64,000 bases of DNA, from the NCBI GenBank assembly GCA_900541065.1, contig UQIE01000008.1, positions 24,438 through 88,437 on the forward strand. Direction: 5' to 3'. Position 1 is the stretch's first letter; every line of letters begins with the position of its first letter. The DNA comes from an uncultured Collinsella sp. Its GTDB lineage: Bacteria; Actinomycetota; Coriobacteriia; Coriobacteriales; Coriobacteriaceae. The position numbers and the translations under genes were made by a program. Below the pieces are notes generated by a model. It was given only the letters and a program-made list of their open reading frames with translations, did no database searches and was not told the origin of the DNA. Shown one piece after another: positions 1-8,661 of this stretch.

Positions 1-13
1 CAAGGACTTCGAC

Positions 14-688
14 ATGTCGCGGTTCGGGCTGGACTTCAAGAGCAAGCGGCTCGACTACGGCCACGAGCGCCTGAGGACGGACGACGCGTACAACCTGCGC
101 CTCGTCAGCCGATCCGACTGCGGCCGCGACGGCATGCCCCGCATGAAGCGGTGCATGGCCAAGCCGGCGGACATGATCGGGTTCAACTACGCCAAGAGCA
201 CCCCCGAGGCCGACAAGGCCGGCCGCTGCTGCCACTTCTTCATCGACGACTACCAGTTCGAGCGCGTGTGGGCACGCCCCGCCGCCTACCTCGAGTGCCT
301 GCGCGGCTTCGACTGCGTCCTCACGCCCGACTTCTCGCTCTACCTCGACATGCCCGATGCCATGCAGCAGTGGAACCGCTACCGCTCCCAGGCGCTCGGC
401 CACTGGTGGCAGGAGCAGGGCCTCCGTGTAGTCCCGACCCTGTCGTGGGCGCAGCGCCGGAGCTTCCGCTTCGCGTTCGACGGCGTCCCGCGCCGCTCGA
501 CCGTCGCCGTGTCGACCGTCGGCGTGAAGGGGGACGAGAACGCCCTGGCCGTCTGGCGCGAGGGCATGGCGGAGGCAATGAGCCGCCTGGAGCCCGCGCG
601 CGTGCTGCTCTACGGCGGCGACATTGGATTCGATTTCGGCGGCTGCGAGGTCGTCGAGTACAAGGGAGGCGGTTTCCGTGGGAGGTAG
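14..688 (+). CDS. DUF4417 domain protein, prophage early-structural region
   Basis: A 224-residue protein that resembles the DUF4417 family, which is common on phages and mobile elements and has no established function. Visible family-like features are the segment around FIDDYQFERVW near residues 76-86, the CVLTPDFSLYLDMP stretch near residues 101-114 and the C-terminal VLLYGGDIGF. The reading frame is open to the left edge, so the true start could lie outside the window; the ATG at 14 has an AAGGA seven bases before it and is plausible. Its stop overlaps the start of the next gene. The assignment is by pattern only; the role in the phage is unknown. Confidence 0.6.
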   Translation: MSRFGLDFKSKRLDYGHERLRTDDAYNLRLVSRSDCGRDGMPRMKRCMAKPADMIGFNYAKSTPEADKAGRCCHFFIDDYQFERVWARPAAYLECLRGFDCVLTPDFSLYLDMPDAMQQWNRYRSQALGHWWQEQGLRVVPTLSWAQRRSFRFAFDGVPRRSTVAVSTVGVKGDENALAVWREGMAEAMSRLEPARVLLYGGDIGFDFGGCEVVEYKGGGFRGR

Positions 689-1340
689 GGGCTCATACTC
701 TTACTCCGGCAAGCGTTCAGCCAAGGACGGATCGACACTGTCAGCCTACGCGGTCGCATCCCTGAACAAGGGCACTGCTGGGGGAACGACGGTGGAGTCT
801 GCCATAGCCCGCTTTCGCGAGCAGCTGATGGACAATAGGTACGAGCACTCGGCCTATATCGATGACGCGGGATATGTCCATGCGCTGGGGTCGACTGGTA
901 ACGAAGGGTCGACCAGAGTCGCACCGCTGTCCGCCGTCGCCCATGAAAAGGGCGTCTCGACGATTATCCATAACCATCCTCATGGCGGCGCGGACGGCCG
1001 CAAATGGGGAGGCCCGCTTTCCGGTGGCGACCTGGAATACATCGCCTCGGCCTACAACAGGAGCGGAGGACGCGTCAAAAGGATTGTCGCGACGTCGAAT
1101 GAGGGAACCTATTCCGCGATCGTGACGAAAAGCGTGAGCGGCAAGGCCGTCGAGTCTGCCGTAAAGCGAGCCGACGCTTCGGTCATGAGCAGGAAATACC
1201 AGAGCGAAATCGCGATGTGGAGAGCTATGAACAAGGCCTACACCTCGGAGTTTGCTAAAATAGGCATTGAGATCAGCTATGAGAAGCAACCGAAGAAAAG
1301 CGGGCTTCTCGTGACCCAGAAGACCGGCACCTATGCGTGA
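678..1340 (+). CDS. JAMM/MPN-like metallopeptidase-type protein
   Basis: A protein of 220 residues. The GTG start at 678 is chosen because GGGAGG lies eight bases upstream; it overlaps the preceding stop by about ten bases, implying translational coupling. The centre carries H98-N-H100-P followed by S115 and D118, matching the His-x-His...Ser-x-x-Asp zinc-binding pattern of JAMM (MPN+) isopeptidase-like folds, which also occur in RadC-like and phage proteins. The rest has no recognisable domain. It may be a phage structural or processing protein, or a host-interaction effector; the metal-ligand pattern is seen, the activity is inferred. Confidence 0.5.
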   Translation: MGGRGSYSYSGKRSAKDGSTLSAYAVASLNKGTAGGTTVESAIARFREQLMDNRYEHSAYIDDAGYVHALGSTGNEGSTRVAPLSAVAHEKGVSTIIHNHPHGGADGRKWGGPLSGGDLEYIASAYNRSGGRVKRIVATSNEGTYSAIVTKSVSGKAVESAVKRADASVMSRKYQSEIAMWRAMNKAYTSEFAKIGIEISYEKQPKKSGLLVTQKTGTYA

Positions 1341-1356
1341 TAGGGGTTGATGCCAG

Positions 1357-1572
1357 ATGGCATACGACGTTGACTACGATTTCGAGTTCGACGAGGACGA
1401 GTTCGGCACGGCGATGATGCCCAAGGGCGTCAAGTGGCGCGGGAACCTCTGCCTGCTCCCCAACGGCAGGTACCTCCCACCGGGAAACTACCGCACCGAA
1501 GACGGCGGCGACATTATCTATGAGCCGCGCGAACTGAGCCCGTACGCCGAGATGCTCTCGCAGTTCAGATAG
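1357..1572 (+). CDS. Small acidic hypothetical phage protein
   Basis: A 71-residue acidic protein whose N-terminus is rich in Asp, Glu, Tyr and Phe. I do not recognise the family. It starts with ATG 16 bases after the JAMM-like gene, with weak purine sequence (ATAGGGG) upstream, and is followed by a rho-independent terminator before the terminase genes. Codon use matches its neighbours. It probably belongs to a short operon with the two preceding genes. Confidence 0.55.
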   Translation: MAYDVDYDFEFDEDEFGTAMMPKGVKWRGNLCLLPNGRYLPPGNYRTEDGGDIIYEPRELSPYAEMLSQFR

Positions 1573-1596
1573 GCTGCCGGTATTCAAGATTTTTTA

Positions 1597-1623
1597 AAGC
1601 CGTCCTTCGGGGCGGCTTTTTTA
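1597..1623 (+). terminator. Rho-independent terminator before terminase operon
   Basis: An AGCCG(T)CC arm and a GG(G)CGGCT arm flank a TTCG loop, and a run of six T follows. It separates the DUF4417/JAMM unit from the packaging genes. Confidence 0.85.
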
Positions 1624-1642
1624 TGCCGATTGGAGGTGGCGG

Positions 1643-2026
1643 ATGCCCCTCGCGAAACCCGCCGCGGTCGCCGGCGACCCCGTGAAGAGCGCCAAGTGGG
1701 ACGAGCTCACCGCTGGCCGCTCGTTCACCCAGGCCGACGCGCCGACACTCGCGCTGCTTTGCCAGTGGTACAAGATCGTCGAGCTCGCCCAGGACGAGCT
1801 CGACAGCTTCGGCGAGCAGACCGCCTACCAGAACGACATGGGGGACCTGAAGTCCTTCCCCCAGATAGCGACCCTGAAGACCGCCTCGGCGGAGATCAGG
1901 CAGCTCAACAAGCAGCTCGGCATAACCGACGGCCACGAGGGGGCGCCAGATGTCCGGAACGTCCAGACCAAGCTCTTCTCGATCGCCGAGCGCCACGAGG
2001 CGCGGAAGGCAAGAGCCGCGGTATAG
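1643..2026 (+). CDS. terS: Terminase small subunit (P27-like)
   Basis: A 127-residue protein directly upstream of the terminase large subunit. It is helical and charged, with the ALLCQWYKIVELAQDELD segment near residues 38-55 and a C-terminal helical tail, which suits the P27-type small terminase that recognises phage DNA for packaging. GGAGG precedes the ATG at 1643. It overlaps the large subunit gene by 77 bases if that gene starts at 1950. Identification rests mainly on position, size and composition. Confidence 0.7.
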   Translation: MPLAKPAAVAGDPVKSAKWDELTAGRSFTQADAPTLALLCQWYKIVELAQDELDSFGEQTAYQNDMGDLKSFPQIATLKTASAEIRQLNKQLGITDGHEGAPDVRNVQTKLFSIAERHEARKARAAV

Positions 2027-3461
2027 GGTCGCCGTGGGCGAGGTCGCCTACTCGGAGGGCGAGGACGCCGCCGAGCTCGGCGGGGACCTGGGCATGGTGC
2101 CCATCGAGTGGCAGTCCCTGGTTCTGTCCGACTGGTGCGCGTGCGACGCCGAGGGCCGCCCCGCCTACGTCACGTGCGGCCTGGACGTGCCCCGGCAGAA
2201 CGGCAAGAACGCCGTCATCGAGATATACGAGGTGTTCCGCCTGGCGGTCTGCGGCTGGCACATCCTCCACACCGCGCACCGCGTGAAGACCGCCAAGAAG
2301 GCGTTCAACCGACTCGTCCGCTACTTCACGGACAAGGAGCACCCCGAGCTCTCGTGCCTCGTCGAGAGGATCCGCCGCACGAACGGCGAGGAGGCCATCT
2401 ACCTCACCAACGGCGGCTCCATCGAGTTCTCGGCGCGCACCAACGGAAGCGCGCGAGGCTTCGATGACATCCAGCTCGTCGTGTTCGATGAGGCGCAGGA
2501 GCTCACCGACTCCCAGTACGACGCCATCATGTACACGCTCGCCGCGTCCGCGACCGGCGAGCGCCAGATCATATACACGGGCACGCCGCCCAACGAGGAC
2601 TGCCCCGGCACCGTGTTCGCGCGCACGCGCGCGGCCATCCTAGCCGGCGACATCCCGAGCACCGAGTGGTGCTCGTGGGCGACCGACGAGTGCCCGCGCC
2701 AGGACGCCACGTTCGACGACGTGGTGGACCTCATCTACGAATCGAACCCGAGCATGGGCATCATCCTGTCGCTCGACTTCACCCGCACGGAGTTCGCCGG
2801 CGGCTCGATCACCGGCTTCGCCCACGAGCGCCTGGGCTGGTTCAGCCCGGCCGCCATGCTCACGAGGGCCATCCCGCGGGAACCGTGGGGCGCCGCCCTC
2901 ATCGACGCCATCGGCGACCGGTACCGCGGCAAGAAGGCCTTCGGGGTGAAGTTCTCGAGGGACGGGTCGACCTACGCGCTGTCGGGCTGCAAGCTCGGCC
3001 AGCGCGCGCTCAAGGGCAAGGCCGCCGTCGAGCTCATCAGGGTCGGAACGACGGCGGGCGGCGCCCGCGAGCTCGCCGAGTGGCTCTACGACCGCCGCAC
3101 GACCGCGTCGGTCGTCGTCATCGACGGCATGTCGGGCGCCGACGCGCTCATCGACCGCCTCGCCGAGATGAAGCCGCCGCGCGGCTACGTCGTGAGGCCG
3201 CAGACGCGCGACGTGGTCGCCGCCGCCGTCGGCTTCGTGGACGCGCTCAACGACGGCACGCTCGCGCACACCTACGACCCGACGCTCGAGGATTCTGCGA
3301 GGAAGTGCGTGCGCAGGAAGATCGGGTCCCGCGGCGGGTGGGGCTTCGGCTCCCCCGAGGACGCGACCGTGTCGCCCGAGCCGCTCGAATCTTGCTCGCT
3401 CGCGCTGTGGGGCGCGAGGAACACCAAGCGCAACCCGCGCAGGAAGCAGAGGACACTGTGA
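1950..3461 (+). CDS. terL: Terminase large subunit
   Basis: The 503-residue packaging ATPase/nuclease that drives phage DNA into proheads. The Walker A-like motif VPRQNGKN spans residues 80-87, Walker B VVFDEAQEL starts at residue 177, and a YTGTPP coupling motif follows. A C-terminal RNase H-like nuclease is indicated by VVVIDGMSGAD. The ATG at 1950 is chosen because it keeps the PRYRV...YSEGEDAAEL segment that usually precedes the ATPase domain; a GTG at 2034 with AGGG upstream is an alternative. The stop overlaps the portal GTG (GTGA), as expected for a packaging operon. Confidence 0.93.
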   Translation: MSGTSRPSSSRSPSATRRGRQEPRYRVAVGEVAYSEGEDAAELGGDLGMVPIEWQSLVLSDWCACDAEGRPAYVTCGLDVPRQNGKNAVIEIYEVFRLAVCGWHILHTAHRVKTAKKAFNRLVRYFTDKEHPELSCLVERIRRTNGEEAIYLTNGGSIEFSARTNGSARGFDDIQLVVFDEAQELTDSQYDAIMYTLAASATGERQIIYTGTPPNEDCPGTVFARTRAAILAGDIPSTEWCSWATDECPRQDATFDDVVDLIYESNPSMGIILSLDFTRTEFAGGSITGFAHERLGWFSPAAMLTRAIPREPWGAALIDAIGDRYRGKKAFGVKFSRDGSTYALSGCKLGQRALKGKAAVELIRVGTTAGGARELAEWLYDRRTTASVVVIDGMSGADALIDRLAEMKPPRGYVVRPQTRDVVAAAVGFVDALNDGTLAHTYDPTLEDSARKCVRRKIGSRGGWGFGSPEDATVSPEPLESCSLALWGARNTKRNPRRKQRTL

Positions 3462-4981
3462 TCCAGAGAATTGGGCAGAGGGCCTCCGTCGAGACGCCGA
3501 ACCTCGACGCCGTCCCCGAGCCGTACCGAGCCGCCGTGGAGGACATGTTCGACACCTGGGGCGACATGTCGGCGCGAAACACCGTCCTCAAGCGCTACTA
3601 CGACATAAAGAACGAGATGAAGAGCCTCGGTATCTCCATCCCGCCCATGCTCGAGATGGTCAACTGCGTCACCGAGTGGTGCGCCAAGGCCGTCAAGGCG
3701 CACTCCGTGCGCTCCGTCTTCGACGGCTTCGTCTTCGACGGCGCGGAGGACCAGGACCTCAAGCGCCTCGTGCGCGAGAACCGCCTGAGGTCGCTCTACC
3801 GGCAGGCGTGCGCGAGCGCCCTCACCTACGGCGTGTCGGCCATGACCGTCATGAGGGGCGGCCCCGGACAGCCCGAGGCGATGGTCCGCGTGTTCAGCGC
3901 GAACCAGTTCTGCTGCCTGTGGGACAAGGACGCCCGCCGCATCCGCTGCGGCGTCGTCCTCGCCGATGTCGACAGGTCGGGCAACGCCTCCCGCTACGTG
4001 TGCCACTTCCCGGACGCGGTGCTCACGCTGGTGCGCATCGGCTCGGGTGGCGGCCCATACGAGTGGGGCTGCGAGGCGGAGGCGAACCCCATGGGGCGCC
4101 CGCTCATGGAGGTGTTCACCTACGACCCCGACCCGGACCGCCCGCTCGGCCACTCCATGCTCACGCCCGAGATCCTGGGCATCGTCGACAAGGCCATGCG
4201 CGACGTTCTGCGCATGGAGGTCGGCGCGGAGTTCTTCACGTTCCCCCAGCGATACATCCTCGGCGCCAAGGACAACCTCTTCTCCGTGAAGGACGGGGAC
4301 GGCGGGGAGGGCGATGACGACGACGAGGACGAGGACGGCACCGCCGCCCCGCCGTCGCCCATCGCCAAGTTCAACGCGTACGTCGGGTCGTTCCTCGCCA
4401 TCACCAAGGACGAGGACGGCGATGTCCCGACCGTGGGGCAGTTCGCCGCACCGACCGCGGACAACTTCACGCGCGTCTTCGAGAACGACGCGCAGCGGTT
4501 CTCCGGCGCGACCAACGTGCCGCTGGCGCAGCTGGGCGTGCTGTCGAACACCTACACGTCCTCGGACGCCCTGGGCGCGGCGAACGACCCGCTCATCCTC
4601 GAGGTGGAGCAGATCAACGAGCACAACGCCGAGGCGCTCGAGACGGTCGCGCAGATGATGATGGCGGTCAAGGACGGCGTCCCGATATCCGGGCTCACCG
4701 ACGAGCAGCGCGCCGTCCAGGCGTACTTCAAGGACCCCTCGATGCCGACCATCGCGGCGCGCGCCGACGCGTGGACGAAACTCGCCGCCGCGGACGAGAG
4801 CATGCTGGGCACCCGCGTCTACTACGAGGGCGTGGGCCTGTCCCAGCCGACCATCGACCGCCTGGAGCGCGAGAAGCAGCAGAGCGGGGCCATCGCGTCG
4901 CTAAACGCCATGGCGGAGACGATGGCCGCGCAGGCCGCGAAGGCCGCGGCCCTGCCGCCCGCCGGCGGTGAGGCGGAGTGA
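3458..4981 (+). CDS. Phage portal protein
   Basis: A 507-residue protein in the portal slot, directly after terminase and before a MuF-like gene. Its length and helical content suit the SPP1-type portal that forms the dodecameric DNA gateway of the capsid. The GTG start at 3458 overlaps the terL stop in a GTGA. An acidic, Asp/Glu-rich loop (about residues 283-300) sits in the middle, and the C-terminus is Ala-rich. The next gene again starts in a GTGA overlap, so terL, portal and the MuF-like gene are translationally coupled. Confidence 0.88.
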   Translation: MIQRIGQRASVETPNLDAVPEPYRAAVEDMFDTWGDMSARNTVLKRYYDIKNEMKSLGISIPPMLEMVNCVTEWCAKAVKAHSVRSVFDGFVFDGAEDQDLKRLVRENRLRSLYRQACASALTYGVSAMTVMRGGPGQPEAMVRVFSANQFCCLWDKDARRIRCGVVLADVDRSGNASRYVCHFPDAVLTLVRIGSGGGPYEWGCEAEANPMGRPLMEVFTYDPDPDRPLGHSMLTPEILGIVDKAMRDVLRMEVGAEFFTFPQRYILGAKDNLFSVKDGDGGEGDDDDEDEDGTAAPPSPIAKFNAYVGSFLAITKDEDGDVPTVGQFAAPTADNFTRVFENDAQRFSGATNVPLAQLGVLSNTYTSSDALGAANDPLILEVEQINEHNAEALETVAQMMMAVKDGVPISGLTDEQRAVQAYFKDPSMPTIAARADAWTKLAAADESMLGTRVYYEGVGLSQPTIDRLEREKQQSGAIASLNAMAETMAAQAAKAAALPPAGGEAE

Positions 4982-5859
4982 TACCGCGCGAGGACTTCGA
5001 CCGCTATGCCCGCGCGCTCGGCATCAACGCCGACCTGCTGCAGGCGGCTGTCGCGCAGGCGATAGACGAGTGCGCGGGCCTCTACGGCGAGGAGCTCTAC
5101 CGGGCGCTGGCGCGCACCTACGCGGCGCTCGTGGCCAAGTTCGGCTCGTTCGCCGCGGCGGCGGCCGTCGAGTTCTACGCCGCCATGCGCTCGGGCGCCG
5201 GCCCGGCGCAGGGATACGAGCCGCGGCAGTTCGACCCCGGCCACGGCGGGCTCCTCGCGAGCGACGTCGATGAGGCGTTGAGGAACTCCGCGCCCGCCGC
5301 GGCGCTCGCGGCGAGGGCCGTGCAGCGCGCCATGGGCTACGCGGACGCCACGATCCAAGGCAACGCCATGGCCGACCCGGCACACCCGCGCTGGGCGCTG
5401 GTGCCGCACGCCGGCGCATGCGACTGGTGCCGGATGATCGGCTCGCGCGGTTTCGTCTTCAAGAGCTCGGCGACCGCCGGCGCCGAGCGCCATCCGAGCT
5501 GCAGGTGCATACCGGTCGCCGACTTCTCCGACAGCCCCGCGCTCGACGGCTACGATCCGGCGGCGCTCTACGACGAGTACCGCGCGAAGCACCCCGAATG
5601 GGGCTCCCATCGCACGGGATCGCGCGCCCGCCGCAGCGGCGGCAAGGTGGTCGCCGCATTCGTGGACGGGAAGAGGTTCGGAAGCATCGGCGACATCCAG
5701 AGGTACATGGAGGGGGCATCGTCCCCCGACGACCTCAAGGCCCGCATGGCCACCGCGAACAGGGCGGGGCTGGCAATGGGCTTCCAACCGGGGAGCCCCT
5801 ACGCCAAGTCGCTCGCGCAGACCGCGGCGGGCGTGAGCAAGAGGCTCTCGGCCAAGTGA
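4978..5859 (+). CDS. MuF-like minor capsid protein
   Basis: A 293-residue protein coupled to the portal gene by a GTGA overlap. The segment CDWCRMIGSRGFVFKS near residues 143-158, followed by HPSCRC near residue 171, is typical of the phage MuF-like head morphogenesis domain with paired cysteines. Such proteins sit inside or on the portal side of the head and sometimes carry effector domains; none is evident here. The N-terminal half is Ala-rich and helical. Position between portal and scaffold agrees with the assignment. Confidence 0.8.
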   Translation: MIPREDFDRYARALGINADLLQAAVAQAIDECAGLYGEELYRALARTYAALVAKFGSFAAAAAVEFYAAMRSGAGPAQGYEPRQFDPGHGGLLASDVDEALRNSAPAAALAARAVQRAMGYADATIQGNAMADPAHPRWALVPHAGACDWCRMIGSRGFVFKSSATAGAERHPSCRCIPVADFSDSPALDGYDPAALYDEYRAKHPEWGSHRTGSRARRSGGKVVAAFVDGKRFGSIGDIQRYMEGASSPDDLKARMATANRAGLAMGFQPGSPYAKSLAQTAAGVSKRLSAK

Positions 5860-6044
5860 GGACGCCCCGTGGGAGGGCGGGCGCGACGCGCCATCAAGCG
5901 TCGCCGGCGAAGACACGCAACGCGCCGGCAGGAACACGAGGCCGCAGCCCGCACGGGAGGTGGCCTTTTCCATGCCAAAACACCGCCAGCGCCGCCGCAC
6001 GGAGGCGCGAAGCGAGCCCCGCACGGGGCCGGAAGGAGTGCAAG
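5860..6044 (+). other. GC-rich gap before the scaffold gene
   Basis: A 185-base stretch between the MuF-like and scaffold genes. I see no supported gene. It contains a small palindrome, GCCCCGCACGGGGC, shortly before the scaffold ribosome-binding site GGAAGGAG, which may shape scaffold translation. Confidence 0.4.
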
Positions 6045-6605
6045 ATGCCTACCCAACAGCAAGCCAACAACGTGACCGATCCCGTCGAGCCCCCGCAGCC
6101 GGCGGCGCCGGCGGAGCCCGGCGGCGACCAGGGGTCCGGGGCCCCACAGGAGCCGGCAGCGATCGACTGGAAGGCCGAGGCCGAGCGATTCAAGAAGGAG
6201 TCCCGCAAGTGGGAGGCCCGGGCCAAGGAGAACAAAGGCAAGGCCGACCTGTGGGACGCACAGGGCGCGCAGACGCCCACCGTCGAGTCCCTCAACGACG
6301 AGCTCAACGACCTGAAGGGCCGCCTCGCCGCATCCGAGGCCGAGCGCGAGCGCGAGCGCACGCTGGCGCGCGTGTCCCAGGCCACCGGCGTGCCGGCCGC
6401 GCTCATCCACGGCGACGACGAGGAGTCGATGACGGCCTCGGCAAAGGCCGTCGCCGACTTCGCCGAGTCGCGCCAGCCCGGATACCCGCTCGACAAGGGC
6501 GGCTCCGGCGGAGGCAAGAAAGTGAACAAGGAGTCCATCGAGTCCATCAAGGACCCCGCCAAGCGCATCATGGCCCGCGCCGCGCACATGGACCTCTACA
6601 AGTAA
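6045..6605 (+). CDS. Capsid scaffold protein
   Basis: A 186-residue protein with a Pro/Ala/Gly-rich N-terminus, a long charged coiled-coil segment (about residues 40-110) and a basic C-terminus rich in Lys. This composition and the position immediately before the major capsid gene are typical of phage scaffold proteins (DUF4355-like), which template prohead assembly and are then released. GGAAGGAG precedes the ATG at 6045. Confidence 0.78.
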   Translation: MPTQQQANNVTDPVEPPQPAAPAEPGGDQGSGAPQEPAAIDWKAEAERFKKESRKWEARAKENKGKADLWDAQGAQTPTVESLNDELNDLKGRLAASEAERERERTLARVSQATGVPAALIHGDDEESMTASAKAVADFAESRQPGYPLDKGGSGGGKKVNKESIESIKDPAKRIMARAAHMDLYK

Positions 6606-6618
6606 GAAAGGGGCAAAC

Positions 6619-7557
6619 ATGCCCGTACCCGCAAACATCTCCGACTCCACGGCCATCAACGCCTCGATGGACCAGGAGTTCATCCGCAACTTCGAGGGCG
6701 ACCTCGACCGACTGCTCGAGGTCCTCGGCATCTTCGGCGCCGAGACCATCGCCGCCGGCACCACGCTCAAGATGCTCAAGGTGACCGGCGAGCTCAACGA
6801 CTCAAAGACCGACGGCTCCAAGGAGTCCGCCACCGGCGATGCCGCCGTCCAGCTGGGCTCCAGCTCCGGCACGGCCTACGTCGAGGGCGACGAGGTCGCG
6901 CTGTCCAAGTTCACCGCCACCTACGAGCCAGTGGGCGAGGCCGAGGCCTTCCCGTACCGCCGCATGACCACGCACAAGGCGATCCAGCGTTCCGGCTACG
7001 TCAACGCCGTGCTCAAGACCGACAAGCACATGGCATCGCTCGTCCGCCGCAGCATCGTCTCGCAGTTCTTCTCCTTCCTGCTCAAGGGAACGGGCGTGGC
7101 GACCGGCAAGGGGCTGCAGGCCTGCGCCGCGGCCGTCGACGCCAAGCTCGGCAACACCCTCGAGACCAACGGCGACGCCGCCGAGCGCGTCGTCCACTTC
7201 ATCAACCGAGACGACGCCGCCGACTACCTCGGCAACGCGACCATCACCGACCAGAACCTGTTCGGCCTCACCTACCTCGAGAACTTCCTGGGCCTCTCGG
7301 GCGTCTTCCTGACCAACCAGGTCGCCAAGGGAACCATGATCGCCACGCCCGCCGACAACATCCGCATCTTCGGCGTGGACTTCGGCGAGCTCGCGACCTC
7401 CGGCCTCACGTACACGGTCTCCGACTCCGGCCTGATCGGCGTGGTGCACACCCCGGCATACGACCACGTGTCCGTGGAGACCAACGTGCTCGCCGGCGCG
7501 ACGTTCTTCCCAGAGGTGAAGGACTACATCGTGAAGGGAACCATCACGACCAAGTAA
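6619..7557 (+). CDS. Major capsid protein
   Basis: A 312-residue protein following the scaffold gene after 13 bases and preceded by GAAAGGGG. Length, order and the absence of an N-terminal prohead protease region fit an HK97-fold major capsid protein of the type made with a separate scaffold. No catalytic motif is expected or seen. The codon use is strongly biased to GC-ending codons, as expected for a highly expressed structural gene. The call rests on synteny and size rather than a signature motif. Confidence 0.82.
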   Translation: MPVPANISDSTAINASMDQEFIRNFEGDLDRLLEVLGIFGAETIAAGTTLKMLKVTGELNDSKTDGSKESATGDAAVQLGSSSGTAYVEGDEVALSKFTATYEPVGEAEAFPYRRMTTHKAIQRSGYVNAVLKTDKHMASLVRRSIVSQFFSFLLKGTGVATGKGLQACAAAVDAKLGNTLETNGDAAERVVHFINRDDAADYLGNATITDQNLFGLTYLENFLGLSGVFLTNQVAKGTMIATPADNIRIFGVDFGELATSGLTYTVSDSGLIGVVHTPAYDHVSVETNVLAGATFFPEVKDYIVKGTITTK

Positions 7558-7567
7558 GGAGGCCACC

Positions 7568-7987
7568 GTGGACGAATACTCGTTCGCGACGGTCGACGAG
7601 TACCGCATCGACACCGGCGACGCGGCGACCCCCGACGAGCGCGTGGCCGCCGAGCTGTCGCGGCAGAGCGCGAAGCTCCGCGCGACGCTCGGCATGAGCC
7701 GGACGCGCACCCTGACGGGGGACGCGGCGGCGCTGGCGCGGGACCTCGTGACCGACGCGGCCCGCAAGAAGCTCGTGCAGCCGGCCTGCGCGCCCATGGG
7801 CGTGGAGGACCTCACCGGCGTCTCGCAGTCGAGCTTCACGGCCAACGGGTTCCAGGGGAGCTTCACCTACCAGAACCCGAGCGGGACGGCCTACTTCGAC
7901 CGCTCGACCCTCAACGCGCTCAAGAGGCTCCTCGGGCGCGGTCAGCGCATCGGCACCGTGTGCCCGGGCTACGGGCGCAGGTCGTGA
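7568..7987 (+). CDS. Head-tail connector (adaptor) protein
   Basis: A 139-residue protein with a GTG start at 7568 preceded by AAGGAGG. It lies directly after the capsid gene, in the slot of the gp15/gp6-like adaptor that docks on the portal. The N-terminus (YSFATVDEYRIDTGD) and the helical RVAAELSRQSAKLRATLG segment resemble such connectors. It overlaps the next gene by one base (TGATG). Confidence 0.68.
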   Translation: MDEYSFATVDEYRIDTGDAATPDERVAAELSRQSAKLRATLGMSRTRTLTGDAAALARDLVTDAARKKLVQPACAPMGVEDLTGVSQSSFTANGFQGSFTYQNPSGTAYFDRSTLNALKRLLGRGQRIGTVCPGYGRRS

Positions 7988-8337
7988 TGGGCGAGGAAGT
8001 GACGGTGCTGTCGAGCACGGAGACGGGCAAGGACGCCATGGGCGAGCCTGTCGTCGAGTGGGAGGCCACCGTCGTCACGGGGTGCCTCGTGCGGCCCCTG
8101 GCGGGATCGGACGCCGGGGATGCCGTCCGGCCGGACGGCATCGAGGCGAGCTACTCCATCGCGTTCCCCAAGACGTACGCGGGGCCGCCGCTGGCGCGCT
8201 GCCGCATCGCCCTGACGGGGCGCGGTATGCCCGCCGACCCCGACACCGCGCTGCTGGTCGTCGGCTCCCCCGACATCACGAACCCCTGCCCCACGGCGTG
8301 GAACATGACAGCGACGGCGGGGAGGGTCCATGGCTGA
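7987..8337 (+). CDS. Head closure protein (SPP1 gp16-like)
   Basis: A 116-residue, beta-rich protein starting at the ATG of a TGATG junction. Order, size and its GEEVTVLSSTETGKDAMGEP beginning are typical of the head-tail stopper family, which closes the portal after DNA packaging. It overlaps the start of the following HK97 gp10-like reading frame by eight bases. Confidence 0.62.
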   Translation: MGEEVTVLSSTETGKDAMGEPVVEWEATVVTGCLVRPLAGSDAGDAVRPDGIEASYSIAFPKTYAGPPLARCRIALTGRGMPADPDTALLVVGSPDITNPCPTAWNMTATAGRVHG

Positions 8338-8652
8338 CAAGATCAAGTTCGGGCGCTTCGTCCACAGCGACGCGGGCGTCATCGCCGTCACCAAGGCGCG
8401 GGCGTCCGCGCCTTGGTGACGATCGAGACCGCCCGCCTCACGGCGAAGGCCAACGCCGCGGCCGCGTCGCACCACGTGCCGTCGGGTTACCGCAAGTCGC
8501 TCGAGAAGCTCCATCCCGGGGCCTTCGACGGCGCCCCCTACGTGGGCGTCGTCAAGTCGGGCTCCTGCGACACCCTCGGCGTCGTTCGCGCCGCGACCCC
8601 GGCCGGCGCATTCGACCAGAACCGCAACCACACGCTCGACCACCTGCTCTAA
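8330..8652 (+). pseudogene. HK97 gp10-like tail-completion gene, frameshifted
   Basis: An ATG at 8330 with GGAGGG upstream opens a frame that begins MADKIKFGRFVHSDAG and stops after 28 codons at 8417-8419. The remainder of a gp10-like protein, reading ALVTIETARLTAKANAAA and onward, is in another frame up to 8652. One missing base near 8393-8400, inside ACCAAGGCGCGGGCG, would join both parts into a protein of about 107 residues. Position between head closure and tail terminator fits the HK97 gp10 family. Either the prophage carries a real single-base lesion, or this is a sequencing error, or expression uses a frameshift. Confidence 0.65.
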
Positions 8653-8661
8653 GGAGGAAAC

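Noticed and set aside
2666..3457. Long open frame upstream of and in phase with the portal gene
   Set aside because: Its Arg/Pro-rich translation is the out-of-frame reading of the terminase gene; the portal starts at the GTGA overlap.
5869..6075. Possible 68-codon gene in the MuF-scaffold gap
   Set aside because: Arg-rich, overlaps the scaffold start in another phase and has no family-like feature.
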